From Nitrososphaerota archaeon (GTDB lineage: Archaea; Thermoproteota; Nitrososphaeria; Nitrososphaerales; Nitrosopumilaceae): a stretch of DNA of 37,574 nucleotides. The stretch covers positions 1-37,574 of the forward strand of contig JAJPGU010000018.1 of assembly GCA_021325615.1 (NCBI GenBank). The letters run 5' to 3'. The notes beneath the pieces are model-generated. The model was not told where the DNA came from. It was given only the letters and a program-made list of their open reading frames with translations, and did no database searches. Each line of letters opens with the position of its first letter. Position 1 is the stretch's first letter. Shown here piece by piece: positions 23,242 to 30,258 of this stretch. The translations under genes and the position numbers were made by a program.

Positions 23242-23598
23242 TCACTTGAGCCTCTGATATAGTATCTTAAAGTCTTCCGCAATGCGGTAGGCCGCATTTT
23301 GGAGCTTTGTAAGCTCCGTCATGTTCGGCTTGCCAACGGCAAGCTGCCTCATCATGGTCATGCACTTGTGGACCTTGTTGTGGTCCGAGCCCTCCTCCCT
23401 GTCTGACCACATCTTGAAGCAGTCGTCAAACTCTAGGCAGAACCTGAGAATGAATTCCTCCCAGCGGGGCTGGGTAATGGGGTAGCCTATGGAATATGCA
23501 AGCTCGCGGAACTCATTGCTTCTGTTTATCAGCAGCCTGTCTAAGGCATAGCGTACCTTGAAGGGGTCGTAACTGCCTATGACAAGCTTTGCCTTCAT
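23242..23598 (-). CDS. Small helical soluble protein, function unknown
   Basis: 118 residues from ATG 23598, chosen because the TATA-like aatgataaag (23620-23629) is 27 bases upstream; the frame stays open to 23646. It is all-helical, with KAKLVIGSYDPFKVRYALDR, WEEFILRFCLEFDDCFKMWS and a C-terminal LTKLQNAAYRIAEDFKILYQ. No signal or membrane segment. The family is not recognised. Confidence 0.6.
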   Translation of the reverse strand: MKAKLVIGSYDPFKVRYALDRLLINRSNEFRELAYSIGYPITQPRWEEFILRFCLEFDDCFKMWSDREEGSDHNKVHKCMTMMRQLAVGKPNMTELTKLQNAAYRIAEDFKILYQRLK

Positions 23599-23662
23599 GA
23601 CATAATATGCGTGGTGAAAATGATAAAGACTAGGAATATACTGCACTACACTGCAAACTATG

Positions 23663-23866
23663 CTAGCTTGTCACCGTGCTTGGCTTGAGCCTCTGGAACA
23701 TGAAATTCACGAGTAACATGAAAGCAACCCATAATGCAAGGAAGAGGATGGTGGTGTACTGGCCAAGGCACCTGTTGCATAGGAACTTGGAGATTAGGAA
23801 TACGACGGCCCCTCCGACAAAAACCCCCGTGGCGTAGTCTGCCAGTCTCCACCAGAAATACCTCAT
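23663..23866 (-). CDS. Small two-helix membrane protein
   Basis: 67 residues from ATG 23866 (MRYFWWRLADYATGVFVGGA), with membrane helices at about 11-27 and 38-56 and the cysteine pair CNRC between them. The TATA-like caatataag (23888-23896) is 26 bases upstream and rules out the earlier in-frame ATG at 23890. Function unknown; the CNRC pair could bind metal or be redox active. Confidence 0.6.
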   Translation of the reverse strand: MRYFWWRLADYATGVFVGGAVVFLISKFLCNRCLGQYTTILFLALWVAFMLLVNFMFQRLKPSTVTS

Positions 23867-23887
23867 GAAACCAATTTTGCATGTCTG

Positions 23888-23896
23888 CAATATAAG
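23888..23896 (-). promoter_or_regulatory. TATA box for the 23663-23866 gene
   Basis: Minus-strand cttatattg centred 26 bases before ATG 23866. Confidence 0.5.
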
Positions 23897-23925
23897 ACTG
23901 ATTTTGGCCCAAAAGTGGCAATTAA

Positions 23926-23934
23926 GATATTTAT
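23926..23934 (+). promoter_or_regulatory. TATA box for the 23957 gene
   Basis: The sequence gatatttat is centred 27 bases before ATG 23957. Confidence 0.5.
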
Positions 23935-23956
23935 GGTTGGCGGCATATGGAAGGGC

Positions 23957-24160
23957 ATGTTCATTGACTGGACTGTTCCGCTCCTAATTGGGATAGTAGG
24001 AGGCCCGCTTGCAGTGATAGTCAAGTTTTGGTACAAAAAGAACGGCGGCGCTAAAAGCAAGTTTGCAGACAACGGGACATACGTCAGGGATGACTCGCTT
24101 TACTCATATGATGAGCCCGACGAAAAGCCTCCTGAGGAGCCGGGCAAGAACAACTCATAA
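23957..24160 (+). CDS. Small single-helix membrane protein
   Basis: 67 residues from ATG 23957. One membrane helix (about 5-23; WTVPLLIGIVGGPLAVIVKF) is followed by a basic stop-transfer segment (YKKNGGAKSK) and an acidic, Pro-rich tail (DEPDEKPPEEPGKNNS). Upstream in-frame GTG 23915 would place the TATA box inside the gene. Function unknown. Confidence 0.6.
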   Translation: MFIDWTVPLLIGIVGGPLAVIVKFWYKKNGGAKSKFADNGTYVRDDSLYSYDEPDEKPPEEPGKNNS

Positions 24161-24186
24161 ATTCACGTGCAGATCTCTGACAACCA

Positions 24187-24663
24187 ATGGTTCTTCCGCC
24201 AAAGAGTGCTAGCGAATCTCGGGCAGAGATGACTGTCAGGATGTTTCCATCTGACGCCAACCCCGCCGGAAATGTCTTTGGAGGCGAGATTCTCAAGCAG
24301 ATAGACCTGATAGCAGGCCTAGTGTCACAAAGACACGCAAGGACCAATACGGTAACCGCAAGCATAGACAGAGTGAACTTTCTAAAACCTGTCTACGTTG
24401 GCAACGCCCTGATTCTAAATGCTAGGATAAACTATGTTCACCGCTCCTCAATGGAGGTTGAGATAACAGTGGAGGCAGAAGACCTGATGACAGGTATCAG
24501 GACACTTACCAACACGGCCTTTGTGACTGTAGTGGCGCTTGGCGCAAACGGCAAGACAACCGAGGTTCCCGCACTCCTGCTGGAAACAGATGACGACAAG
24601 CGGAGGTTTGCAGAGGGCGAGAAGAGAATGCTGCAAAGGCTAAAGGAAAGAGGAAAGGCCTAG
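24187..24663 (+). CDS. Acyl-CoA thioesterase, hotdog fold (YciA/BFIT type)
   Basis: 158 residues with the hotdog thioesterase signature PSDANPAGNVFGGEILKQID, where the family's catalytic Asn/Asp and Gly lie, then NTVTASIDRVNFLKPVYVGN and VEITVEAEDLMTG. It should hydrolyse acyl-CoA to free acid and CoA. It is cytoplasmic. Its stop interlocks with that of the convergent LEA14-like gene at CTAG 24660-24663. Confidence 0.9.
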   Translation: MVLPPKSASESRAEMTVRMFPSDANPAGNVFGGEILKQIDLIAGLVSQRHARTNTVTASIDRVNFLKPVYVGNALILNARINYVHRSSMEVEITVEAEDLMTGIRTLTNTAFVTVVALGANGKTTEVPALLLETDDDKRRFAEGEKRMLQRLKERGKA

Positions 24664-25445
24664 GCGCCCTGGCAGCTGAAGGATCCGGGGGGGCCGTTTT
24701 TTAGCACGTCTTGGAATTGCTCTGCGGTGTATTCCTTTACCACGGAAAACGGGATCGTCCCAAAGATTGGGGCATCTACGGAAGTGGTAATCTTGGCGCG
24801 AGATGGATCAAACGTTGCATTCTCGTACCTGAGTTTGTTTATGGCATCTGGGTTTAGAGCAAATATGCCATTGAGGGTTGAAAGCCCCTTTGGGGAGACC
24901 GTTGCCCCGTCAATCTCGGCCTTTTCTATAAGGTTTGAGTTGTAAAACGCACTTATCTCATACTTGTTAAACGTGGCTGGGAAGAAGGAGGGATTGCAAA
25001 CGTCTGCCTGGATGTATATTTCCGTTGGGGAGATCTGGAATTGGTTTCCCGAATGCGGCCTGAACTGCAGCTGGCCTACGGCATATGTGTCTAGTCCGAC
25101 ATAGGCTACGACGACGGCAGCAATAATAGCCGCTATCGTTATCACCCGCTTCCTTGACGGCATGTTTCGTGTCTCGGTAATCGCCTCTCCCTCTGGCTCC
25201 TCTTGATTTTCAGCAGGCGCCTGCGCCAAACCCTCGCTATCCTGATCATTCTCAACAGGCCCGGCAGGGCTTGGGGGCATATCTGTCTGAGAGTCCGTTT
25301 CTGATAAAGTCTTGATATAAATCTGGTCTGCCTCGTCGAGGACCTTGCTGTCCTCCAAGTCCCCAAGTATCCTTTGCAGCCTTGGCACGTCCCCCTTGTT
25401 TGAATCAATCAGGGACCTGACAAGTTTTATGGCGTCTTCTTGCAA
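24660..25445 (-). CDS. Membrane protein with SHOCT-gene-like N-domain and LEA14-like outer domain
   Basis: I place the start at TTG 25445 (261 residues): the TATA-like aatttaaag (25468-25476) is 27 bases upstream, and the resulting MQEDAIKLVRSLIDSNKGDV lines up from residue 1 with MSEDFVKSVKNLLASGKGDP of the protein at 18100-18399. Order: this 45-residue domain, an acidic Pro/Glu-rich linker, one membrane helix (about 103-120), and an outer beta domain (ISPTEIYIQADVCNPSFFPA; YEISAFYNSNLIEKAEIDGA) resembling LEA14/WHy domains with the NP-FP motif. The N-domain is thus cytoplasmic and the LEA-like part outside. Function unknown. Confidence 0.7.
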   Translation of the reverse strand: MQEDAIKLVRSLIDSNKGDVPRLQRILGDLEDSKVLDEADQIYIKTLSETDSQTDMPPSPAGPVENDQDSEGLAQAPAENQEEPEGEAITETRNMPSRKRVITIAAIIAAVVVAYVGLDTYAVGQLQFRPHSGNQFQISPTEIYIQADVCNPSFFPATFNKYEISAFYNSNLIEKAEIDGATVSPKGLSTLNGIFALNPDAINKLRYENATFDPSRAKITTSVDAPIFGTIPFSVVKEYTAEQFQDVLKNGPPGSFSCQGA

Positions 25446-25467
25446 CGCGTTGAAGGAAGGGGGACTC

Positions 25468-25476
25468 AATTTAAAG
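25468..25476 (-). promoter_or_regulatory. TATA box for the LEA14-like gene
   Basis: Minus-strand ctttaaatt centred 27 bases before TTG 25445. Confidence 0.5.
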
Positions 25477-25525
25477 CAAGTGTCAAAAGGTACAATTTTT
25501 AATCTTGGAGGACCCTTACAGAGGC

Positions 25526-25960
25526 ATGCCAAAAATAAAGGTTGAAAAAACGATCAAGGCAGACAGGGAAAAAATCTTCAAACTTGTGACAGATTTTGAA
25601 AACCTTCCAAGCAGGTTTCCACAGTTCTTCAAGTCGGTAAAGGTTACATCAAGAGATGGAAACACTGTGACGACCGAGGATCATGCCGTAATGGCAGGAA
25701 GGGAGGTCCACCAGAACACCAAGCACATACTTACCCCTCCGGAGGCCGACGAGGTGTATCTTCTCTCGGGCGATGCGAAGGACAGCCACATTGTTACAAC
25801 TTATTCATCGGTACCTGAGGGTACCAAGGTCACGGTCGAAGGCGACTTTAAGCTTGCCGGCAAGCTCAAGCTCGTGGGGTTCATGGCAAAGGGCAAGATT
25901 GAAAAGAGTGTAGAGGAAGTAATTGGAGAGTTTGGCAAGGTTGCCGAAGGTTCCGGCTGA
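25526..25960 (+). CDS. SRPBCC-fold (polyketide cyclase/START-like) protein
   Basis: 144 residues from ATG 25526; atttttaatc (25495-25504) lies 27 bases upstream. The pattern IKVEKTIKADREKIFKLVTD, FENLPSRFPQFFKSVKVTSR and a C-terminal long helix (AKGKIEKSVEEVIGEFGKVA) is that of the SRPBCC fold, which has a hydrophobic ligand cavity. The substrate cannot be read from sequence. Confidence 0.8.
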   Translation: MPKIKVEKTIKADREKIFKLVTDFENLPSRFPQFFKSVKVTSRDGNTVTTEDHAVMAGREVHQNTKHILTPPEADEVYLLSGDAKDSHIVTTYSSVPEGTKVTVEGDFKLAGKLKLVGFMAKGKIEKSVEEVIGEFGKVAEGSG

Positions 25961-26002
25961 ACCGCTGTAACCGCCGCCTGATTTCTTTTCCCAACCAATC
26001 CG

Positions 26003-26010
26003 TATTTAAC
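26003..26010 (+). promoter_or_regulatory. TATA box for the 53-residue gene
   Basis: The sequence tatttaac is centred 25-26 bases before ATG 26032. Confidence 0.45.
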
Positions 26011-26031
26011 GGGACTTGTAGTAGTTATTGC

Positions 26032-26193
26032 ATGGTATCCCTCAAGTCCTTCGTAAAGGCGGCCATCCTGATAGTGAGCGGAATTGCTATCGTAGTCGTA
26101 GGGGGCTTCATGATGGGGGCTGTGGCGAGGCTTTGGCTCCCAAAGGACGCAAAAAAGCAAAAGCGACAAGACGGGGAAGAAAAAACAAGTTAA
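26032..26193 (+). CDS. Small single-helix membrane protein (53 residues)
   Basis: Reads MVSLKSFVKAAILIVSGIAI, VVVGGFMMGAVARLWLPKDA then KKQKRQDGEEKTS. A strong membrane helix (about 7-31) is followed by a highly charged cytoplasmic-type tail. A TATA-like box sits 25 bases upstream, and the stop falls within the AT-rich box of the next gene. Function unknown. Confidence 0.65.
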   Translation: MVSLKSFVKAAILIVSGIAIVVVGGFMMGAVARLWLPKDAKKQKRQDGEEKTS

Positions 26194-26200
26194 TATTAAA
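26190..26200 (+). promoter_or_regulatory. TATA box for the 26219 gene
   Basis: The sequence ttaatattaaa is centred 24 bases before TTG 26219. Confidence 0.5.
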
Positions 26201-26218
26201 CTCACAGGGGCTTGAAAG

Positions 26219-26890
26219 TTGAATTTGTCCCAGCCAAGCGAGCCCCTTTCGGTAAATGACCAGGTCTCAAAGATCAAGTCGTTGCGATTTTTTACGCCAG
26301 CCAGAACAATTGAGGAGGCAAACCTGATAATCCCAAAAGTCGAGGAGATCGTTTCAGGATATGCCAAGGCGCTCGAGCCGTGGAGGAGGGAGGGGGCGTC
26401 CCTTCAGGATGCAAGCGACTCCTTGTGGGACCTTGCAAGGATAGCGGCGACAAAGGCTGGAATTGGCAATGTTTGGGACTCGGTGTGGGACTACGTATGG
26501 AAGGAATCAAGTCAGAGTGCCAGAAACAATTACGGATGGTACGGGGGAGGATATGTTTCAGGAGAAACCGCAAGAGATGCCGCACGCGATGCCGCAAAAT
26601 ATGCGGCCCGGTACATTGCATTTGAATCGGCAAAGGACAGGATGCAGCACCAAAACCCGTTTGGATTTGTAATAGAACTATACTCGATGGGGCTCAAGCC
26701 GACATATCATAGAAAGATCAACGAGCAGGAAAGGTTTGTAGTTGACATCCCCATAAAGAGCGGTGACAAGTCAGTTCTCGGATGCTACGTGCAGGGCGAC
26801 AGGGAGGTTCTCTTTACGCATCAATGGAAGGAGTATTGCTCAGGCCTTCGTGCCGTAAAAGAGGATGGATCTTCTAGAAACATAGCGTGA
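26219..26890 (+). CDS. Trp- and Ala-rich soluble protein, function unknown
   Basis: 223 residues from TTG 26219. The middle has a helical, Trp-rich, repetitive stretch (WDLARIAATKAGIGNVWDSV, then WDYVWKESSQSARNNYGW) followed by ETARDAARDAAKYAARYIAF, a strongly amphipathic Ala-rich helix. The C-terminal third is compact (SMGLKPTYHRKINEQERFVV; KSVLGCYVQGDREVLFTHQW). No signal, membrane helix or enzyme motif is seen. Confidence 0.6.
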   Translation: MNLSQPSEPLSVNDQVSKIKSLRFFTPARTIEEANLIIPKVEEIVSGYAKALEPWRREGASLQDASDSLWDLARIAATKAGIGNVWDSVWDYVWKESSQSARNNYGWYGGGYVSGETARDAARDAAKYAARYIAFESAKDRMQHQNPFGFVIELYSMGLKPTYHRKINEQERFVVDIPIKSGDKSVLGCYVQGDREVLFTHQWKEYCSGLRAVKEDGSSRNIA

Positions 26891-26902
26891 AATTTCAGAG
26901 CC

Positions 26903-26911
26903 CTTAAGTAT
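26903..26911 (+). promoter_or_regulatory. TATA box for the 39-residue gene
   Basis: The sequence cttaagtat is centred 26 bases before ATG 26933. Confidence 0.4.
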
Positions 26912-26932
26912 CTGCGCGTGATAATGAACATC

Positions 26933-27052
26933 ATGTGTGAAATGATGGACGAGATTGAGATCGAACATCTAAGGATGGCCCTTGCCAAGGCGCGAAAAGA
27001 GATGCGCCAAGAACCGGCGGAAGAAGAGCCCTTGGTAGTTTCAGCCCGCTAG
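26933..27052 (+). CDS. Very small acidic helical protein (39 residues)
   Basis: Reads MCEMMDEIEIEHLRMALAKA, RKEMRQEPAEEEPLVVSAR. A charged helix with many Met and Glu. ATG 26933 is favoured by a TATA-like box 26 bases upstream, though ATG 26924 is also in frame. The stop interlocks with the convergent gene at CTAG 27049-27052, as in three other gene pairs here, which supports a real gene. Confidence 0.55.
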   Translation: MCEMMDEIEIEHLRMALAKARKEMRQEPAEEEPLVVSAR

Positions 27053-27312
27053 TATGACCATTCGTCCGTGATTCCGTTCCACCACGAGCGGTAGGGATTT
27101 GGATCTTTCTGGTATTCTTCCTTTATCCTGTTTTGTATTGAAAAATACATGTTTATCATCGCGTCCACGCCGCCGTCATTGAAGAGCTCGCGGCCAATCT
27201 CCTGCACCCTCTCCTTCTTGGATTTGATTTCGGGGTCGGCGGGATTCTGCACGCTTGCTGCAATGAGATCGAATAACTCCTCCTCAAGATATGCATCCAA
27301 TGTAACCACCAC
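27049..27312 (-). CDS. Small soluble protein, function unknown
   Basis: 87 residues from GTG 27312, with a minus-strand TTTTTATAG-like box about 22-25 bases upstream. Helical and acidic (LDAYLEEELFDLIAASVQNP; KKERVQEIGRELFNDGGVDA; MINMYFSIQNRIKEEYQKDP), ending PYRSWWNGITDEWSY. This looks like a conserved thaumarchaeal protein of unknown role. Confidence 0.6.
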   Translation of the reverse strand: MVVTLDAYLEEELFDLIAASVQNPADPEIKSKKERVQEIGRELFNDGGVDAMINMYFSIQNRIKEEYQKDPNPYRSWWNGITDEWSY

Positions 27313-27438
27313 GCAGCATGGAACCTATAAAAATTTTCATGACAGCGGCAGCCCGTGCCTATTTCAGAGGGCGGGTTTGCAATGTTAACTAGTGGGATTG
27401 CGTTTCCTGTGGGTATTTGGTTACCCCTTGCTCCAGTA

Positions 27439-28770
27439 TTAAGAGGCCACTACTGCCATGAAGGGAATTGCCTGCGCATACATGCCGCCGGAACCAGTTG
27501 AACTAGTGGAAAACTTTCCATAAATTAACACAAAGCCAAAGTAGGTTCCGGGGTAAAGATTGGTGGTAGCTTGTTGTGTACTGGTGCCAGGGGAAACTGC
27601 ACCAAAATATAGCGTGGTTGTACCTCCTTGGTTAGGTACTCCCTGTGAATAGTCACTGTAGCCAGATAGGGTTGGAGGTGTGGATGGATTGGCTGGCATT
27701 GGGCTTACTAGATAATATGGAGTTGCCTCGAGTTTTCCCTGTGGCGGGAAATATGTATTAAACAAATAAAGCTGGGTGTTTTGTGATAGCCAGAGCTTGT
27801 ATCCTCCTCCAGTCTGGTTATTATTTGAAATTGTTAATGAAAAGTCAGTTGTGGTGCCATGGGGGAATGACCAGTCGGTATTCCAGGTTCCTCCCTGAGT
27901 CCAACGAAACGACGTATAGGTGTCTGATATGACCCCTGCATTCTGAGCATAGTTGCTGTCGCTTAGCTGGACTACCGTCACCGTCGCTGTTGCCTGCAAA
28001 GTCTGTAAATACCCATTCTGAAGTGGCTGTGTAATTGTGTATGTGCAGGTATCAGAGCCATAGCCAGAAACAGTTACATCCCATGTGAATATGGCGGTAC
28101 TTCCTGGTGATAGAGTGCTATATTCTGCAGGGGAAACAGAGTCAGCCGAGCAAGATGTTGTCCCCGAGCCCGTATAGGTTGGTGATGAGAGGGGAGAAGG
28201 GTATACATTCGTGAGAGTCCCAGTGCTGTTGTTAGTTACTATCATTATGAGTTTCGTCTTGAATCCGCTGGCAACAGTGTCGGGAAGGAACATTAACTGA
28301 ATATTGAGGGGGGAGGAGCCGGGCGAATTCATGGTGAATCCCTGACTTGTGCCCCTAGATGTGACAAGCTTTACGCTGTAGGAGTTGGCAGGGTTTATGC
28401 TGACTGGGATATTTTGACCAAGATTCTTCAAAACACCCCCTACTGGAACAAAATCTGTTGGTGGGGTAGGAGTGTATCCTTCCATCCAGTTGGTTGCAGA
28501 TGTGTTTTGGATCCAAATTTTAGTAAAGTTGATGGGTACCCCGCCCGTGTTTTCGACTGTTATGTTGAGCTTGTTGTTGGTAACGCCTATGTTCTCAAAC
28601 TGGAATCTCTCGCTTGCGGTGTTTCCCAGCTCTTGATTCTGTGTTAGTACTGTGTTATTGTATTGGTTCAACGTGTTCATGCTGTAAGAGATGTAGGCCA
28701 CCGTTGTTGTGAGGGCAATTATTGAAAATACCGTTCCAACTACGGTGCTAAGACCCCTGCGGCTTTTCAT
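27439..28770 (-). CDS. Large type IV pilin-like surface protein
   Basis: 443 residues from ATG 28770. The N-terminus MKSRRGLSTVVGTVFSIIAL is a class III signal peptide of archaeal pilins and archaellins: basic residues, then a Gly-Leu cleavage site and a hydrophobic helix. The long outer part is beta-rich with many N-glycosylation sequons and Thr/Ser/Gly, like an adhesin or minor pilin. Pilins are usually 120-200 residues, so this is large. Its ATG overlaps the stop of the upstream pilin gene (ATGA), showing an operon. Reading further upstream adds 26 residues that destroy the signal peptide. Confidence 0.75.
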   Translation of the reverse strand: MKSRRGLSTVVGTVFSIIALTTTVAYISYSMNTLNQYNNTVLTQNQELGNTASERFQFENIGVTNNKLNITVENTGGVPINFTKIWIQNTSATNWMEGYTPTPPTDFVPVGGVLKNLGQNIPVSINPANSYSVKLVTSRGTSQGFTMNSPGSSPLNIQLMFLPDTVASGFKTKLIMIVTNNSTGTLTNVYPSPLSSPTYTGSGTTSCSADSVSPAEYSTLSPGSTAIFTWDVTVSGYGSDTCTYTITQPLQNGYLQTLQATATVTVVQLSDSNYAQNAGVISDTYTSFRWTQGGTWNTDWSFPHGTTTDFSLTISNNNQTGGGYKLWLSQNTQLYLFNTYFPPQGKLEATPYYLVSPMPANPSTPPTLSGYSDYSQGVPNQGGTTTLYFGAVSPGTSTQQATTNLYPGTYFGFVLIYGKFSTSSTGSGGMYAQAIPFMAVVAS

Positions 28771-29270
28771 GGCGGCGCCACCTGTGTAGTAAAAATCGAA
28801 CCCCTTGCCGTGGTTACTGTTATAGTGCTGACGCTTTTGCTGTGCCATGCAAGGGGCGAAATGTCAAGCAGTATGGACTGTTTTGGTGGGATGTCGGCTG
28901 GCAGGCTCACCGAGGGGAAACTTCCCGAGGTGCTTATGGCCTTTGAGGTATAGTCGGTACTGTTGAATTGTATCTTTGTTATCATTACGTGAAGGGCGCC
29001 TGTGTTTGTCAGGGTTACATTGACGCCGGGGTTTGACTGGCCATTGTCGCAGGATGGGCTTGTCGAACAGAACGCAACATTTTCTATGTTCAAATTCTCG
29101 CTTATCTTATTGCTATAGGTAGCCGTCGTGTTCTGAAGGGTTATCTCGTACGCCTTCAGGTTGCTGTTTGACCATGTTACCATGCTTGTACCAAGTACCC
29201 CTACCGCGGTTAGCAGTAGTGCGGAGGTAATGACAGAACTTAATCCTCTGCGTTTTCCCACAGTAGGCAT
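28767..29270 (-). CDS. Type IV pilin-like protein
   Basis: 167 residues from ATG 29270 (GTG 29285 is in frame and also possible). MPTVGKRRGLSSVITSALLL is a class III signal peptide with cleavage before the GL-type hydrophobic helix. The mature part is beta-rich with a Cys pair (FCSTSPSCDNGQ) and ends in TVTTARGSIFTTQVAPP, similar to the KLVTSRGTSQ stretch of the next gene, which hints that the two pilins are related. Probable first gene of a two-gene pilus operon; no secretion ATPase is in the window. Confidence 0.75.
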   Translation of the reverse strand: MPTVGKRRGLSSVITSALLLTAVGVLGTSMVTWSNSNLKAYEITLQNTTATYSNKISENLNIENVAFCSTSPSCDNGQSNPGVNVTLTNTGALHVMITKIQFNSTDYTSKAISTSGSFPSVSLPADIPPKQSILLDISPLAWHSKSVSTITVTTARGSIFTTQVAPP

Positions 29271-29403
29271 GAAATAATCTGTCACCCGAGTCTTCTTATC
29301 GCTATGTATGTACCAAAAAGAACGGACTCGGAGTTTAATTCCATTTGGACAAAAAATGTACCTGATCTAGGAGAAGTGGATTTGCAATCCGGATGTAATT
29401 TGT

Positions 29404-29437
29404 ATTAAAATAAAAATTAGGGGGTGTGAAAAAAATC
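29404..29437 (-). terminator. T-rich terminator for the 29461 gene
   Basis: On the minus strand, two T-runs (gatttttttc and taatttttattttaat) follow the stop of the 29461-30165 gene within 60 bases, next to a small inverted repeat (CACC-G-GGTG). Confidence 0.5.
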
Positions 29438-29460
29438 ACCGGGTGTCTTTTGCTGGATTT

Positions 29461-30165
29461 CTAGCTGTGATCTTGGTCATTGTCATCATCGCCGCCATAG
29501 TGTGATGATGTACCGCTGCTACAGCTCGAAGTGCCAAAGTTAACAGCTATCATTTGGTAGTTTGTACCTGCCGCATTCATTGCCTTGGACGTTGATGCTT
29601 GCCCAGTGATCAAGTTGTAGAGCTGCCCAACATCAATTGAGGTCGAATTGACAATGTTGTGGTTTGGCATTGAAACCGGCGCATAGGCATCGTTTCCACT
29701 TTCCACATATACTATTTGTGGAGTGCTTACGACAGTTGTAATCCCGTCAACATTTGAAGCGGGAGAATCTGTCACGTCAAGAATGTAAATCACTCTAGGC
29801 ATGGCACCCAAGTTGTGGTTTACAAGGGTGGAACTTGTCGAACCGGTTCCGGTGTAGTTGATGATTGCTTCGCCTCCTCCGCAACTGGCTCCTGTCGATG
29901 ACGTGCCTGTCTTATTTTTGTCATCGCCCCAGCCTTGGTCGTCCTTTGAACCATATGTCATGTTGTATTCATGTGGGTAAGGATATCCTTCCTTCTGGGT
30001 TTGGCCGTTTGTCATGTTGAAGCGGTGGTCGTCTCCAGTCTGGTTGGTGCCGTTTGACTCGTCTGCGTATGCGTTAAAGGCAACCAAGCTGACTGAGGCT
30101 ATCACAACTGATGCAATGATTGCTGTCAACCAATGCGAAACCTTGGTATTGTTTCTCAGGTTCAT
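29461..30165 (-). CDS. Secreted Asp/Asn/Gly-rich protein, function unknown
   Basis: 234 residues from ATG 30165, giving a basic n-region and hydrophobic stretch (HWLTAIIASVVIASVSLVAF, cleavage near NAYA). The first 60 mature residues are polar, rich in Asn/Gly/Asp and Tyr (DDHRFNMTNGQTQKEGYPYP). A compact domain follows (GEAIINYTGTGSTSSTLVNH; MPRVIYILDVTDSPASNVDG), and the end is acidic and His-containing (HYGGDDDNDQDHS), which could bind metal. It is unanchored. A longer frame to 30246 lacks a signal at its start. Confidence 0.65.
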   Translation of the reverse strand: MNLRNNTKVSHWLTAIIASVVIASVSLVAFNAYADESNGTNQTGDDHRFNMTNGQTQKEGYPYPHEYNMTYGSKDDQGWGDDKNKTGTSSTGASCGGGEAIINYTGTGSTSSTLVNHNLGAMPRVIYILDVTDSPASNVDGITTVVSTPQIVYVESGNDAYAPVSMPNHNIVNSTSIDVGQLYNLITGQASTSKAMNAAGTNYQMIAVNFGTSSCSSGTSSHYGGDDDNDQDHS

Positions 30166-30258
30166 TGTCAGAATGAGGATCCCAAACGCTATTCTGAATT
30201 TGTATGTCTTTTTTGTTACAGACAATCGAATGCTGCGAAGGGGCACGCGTGGGGCGGC

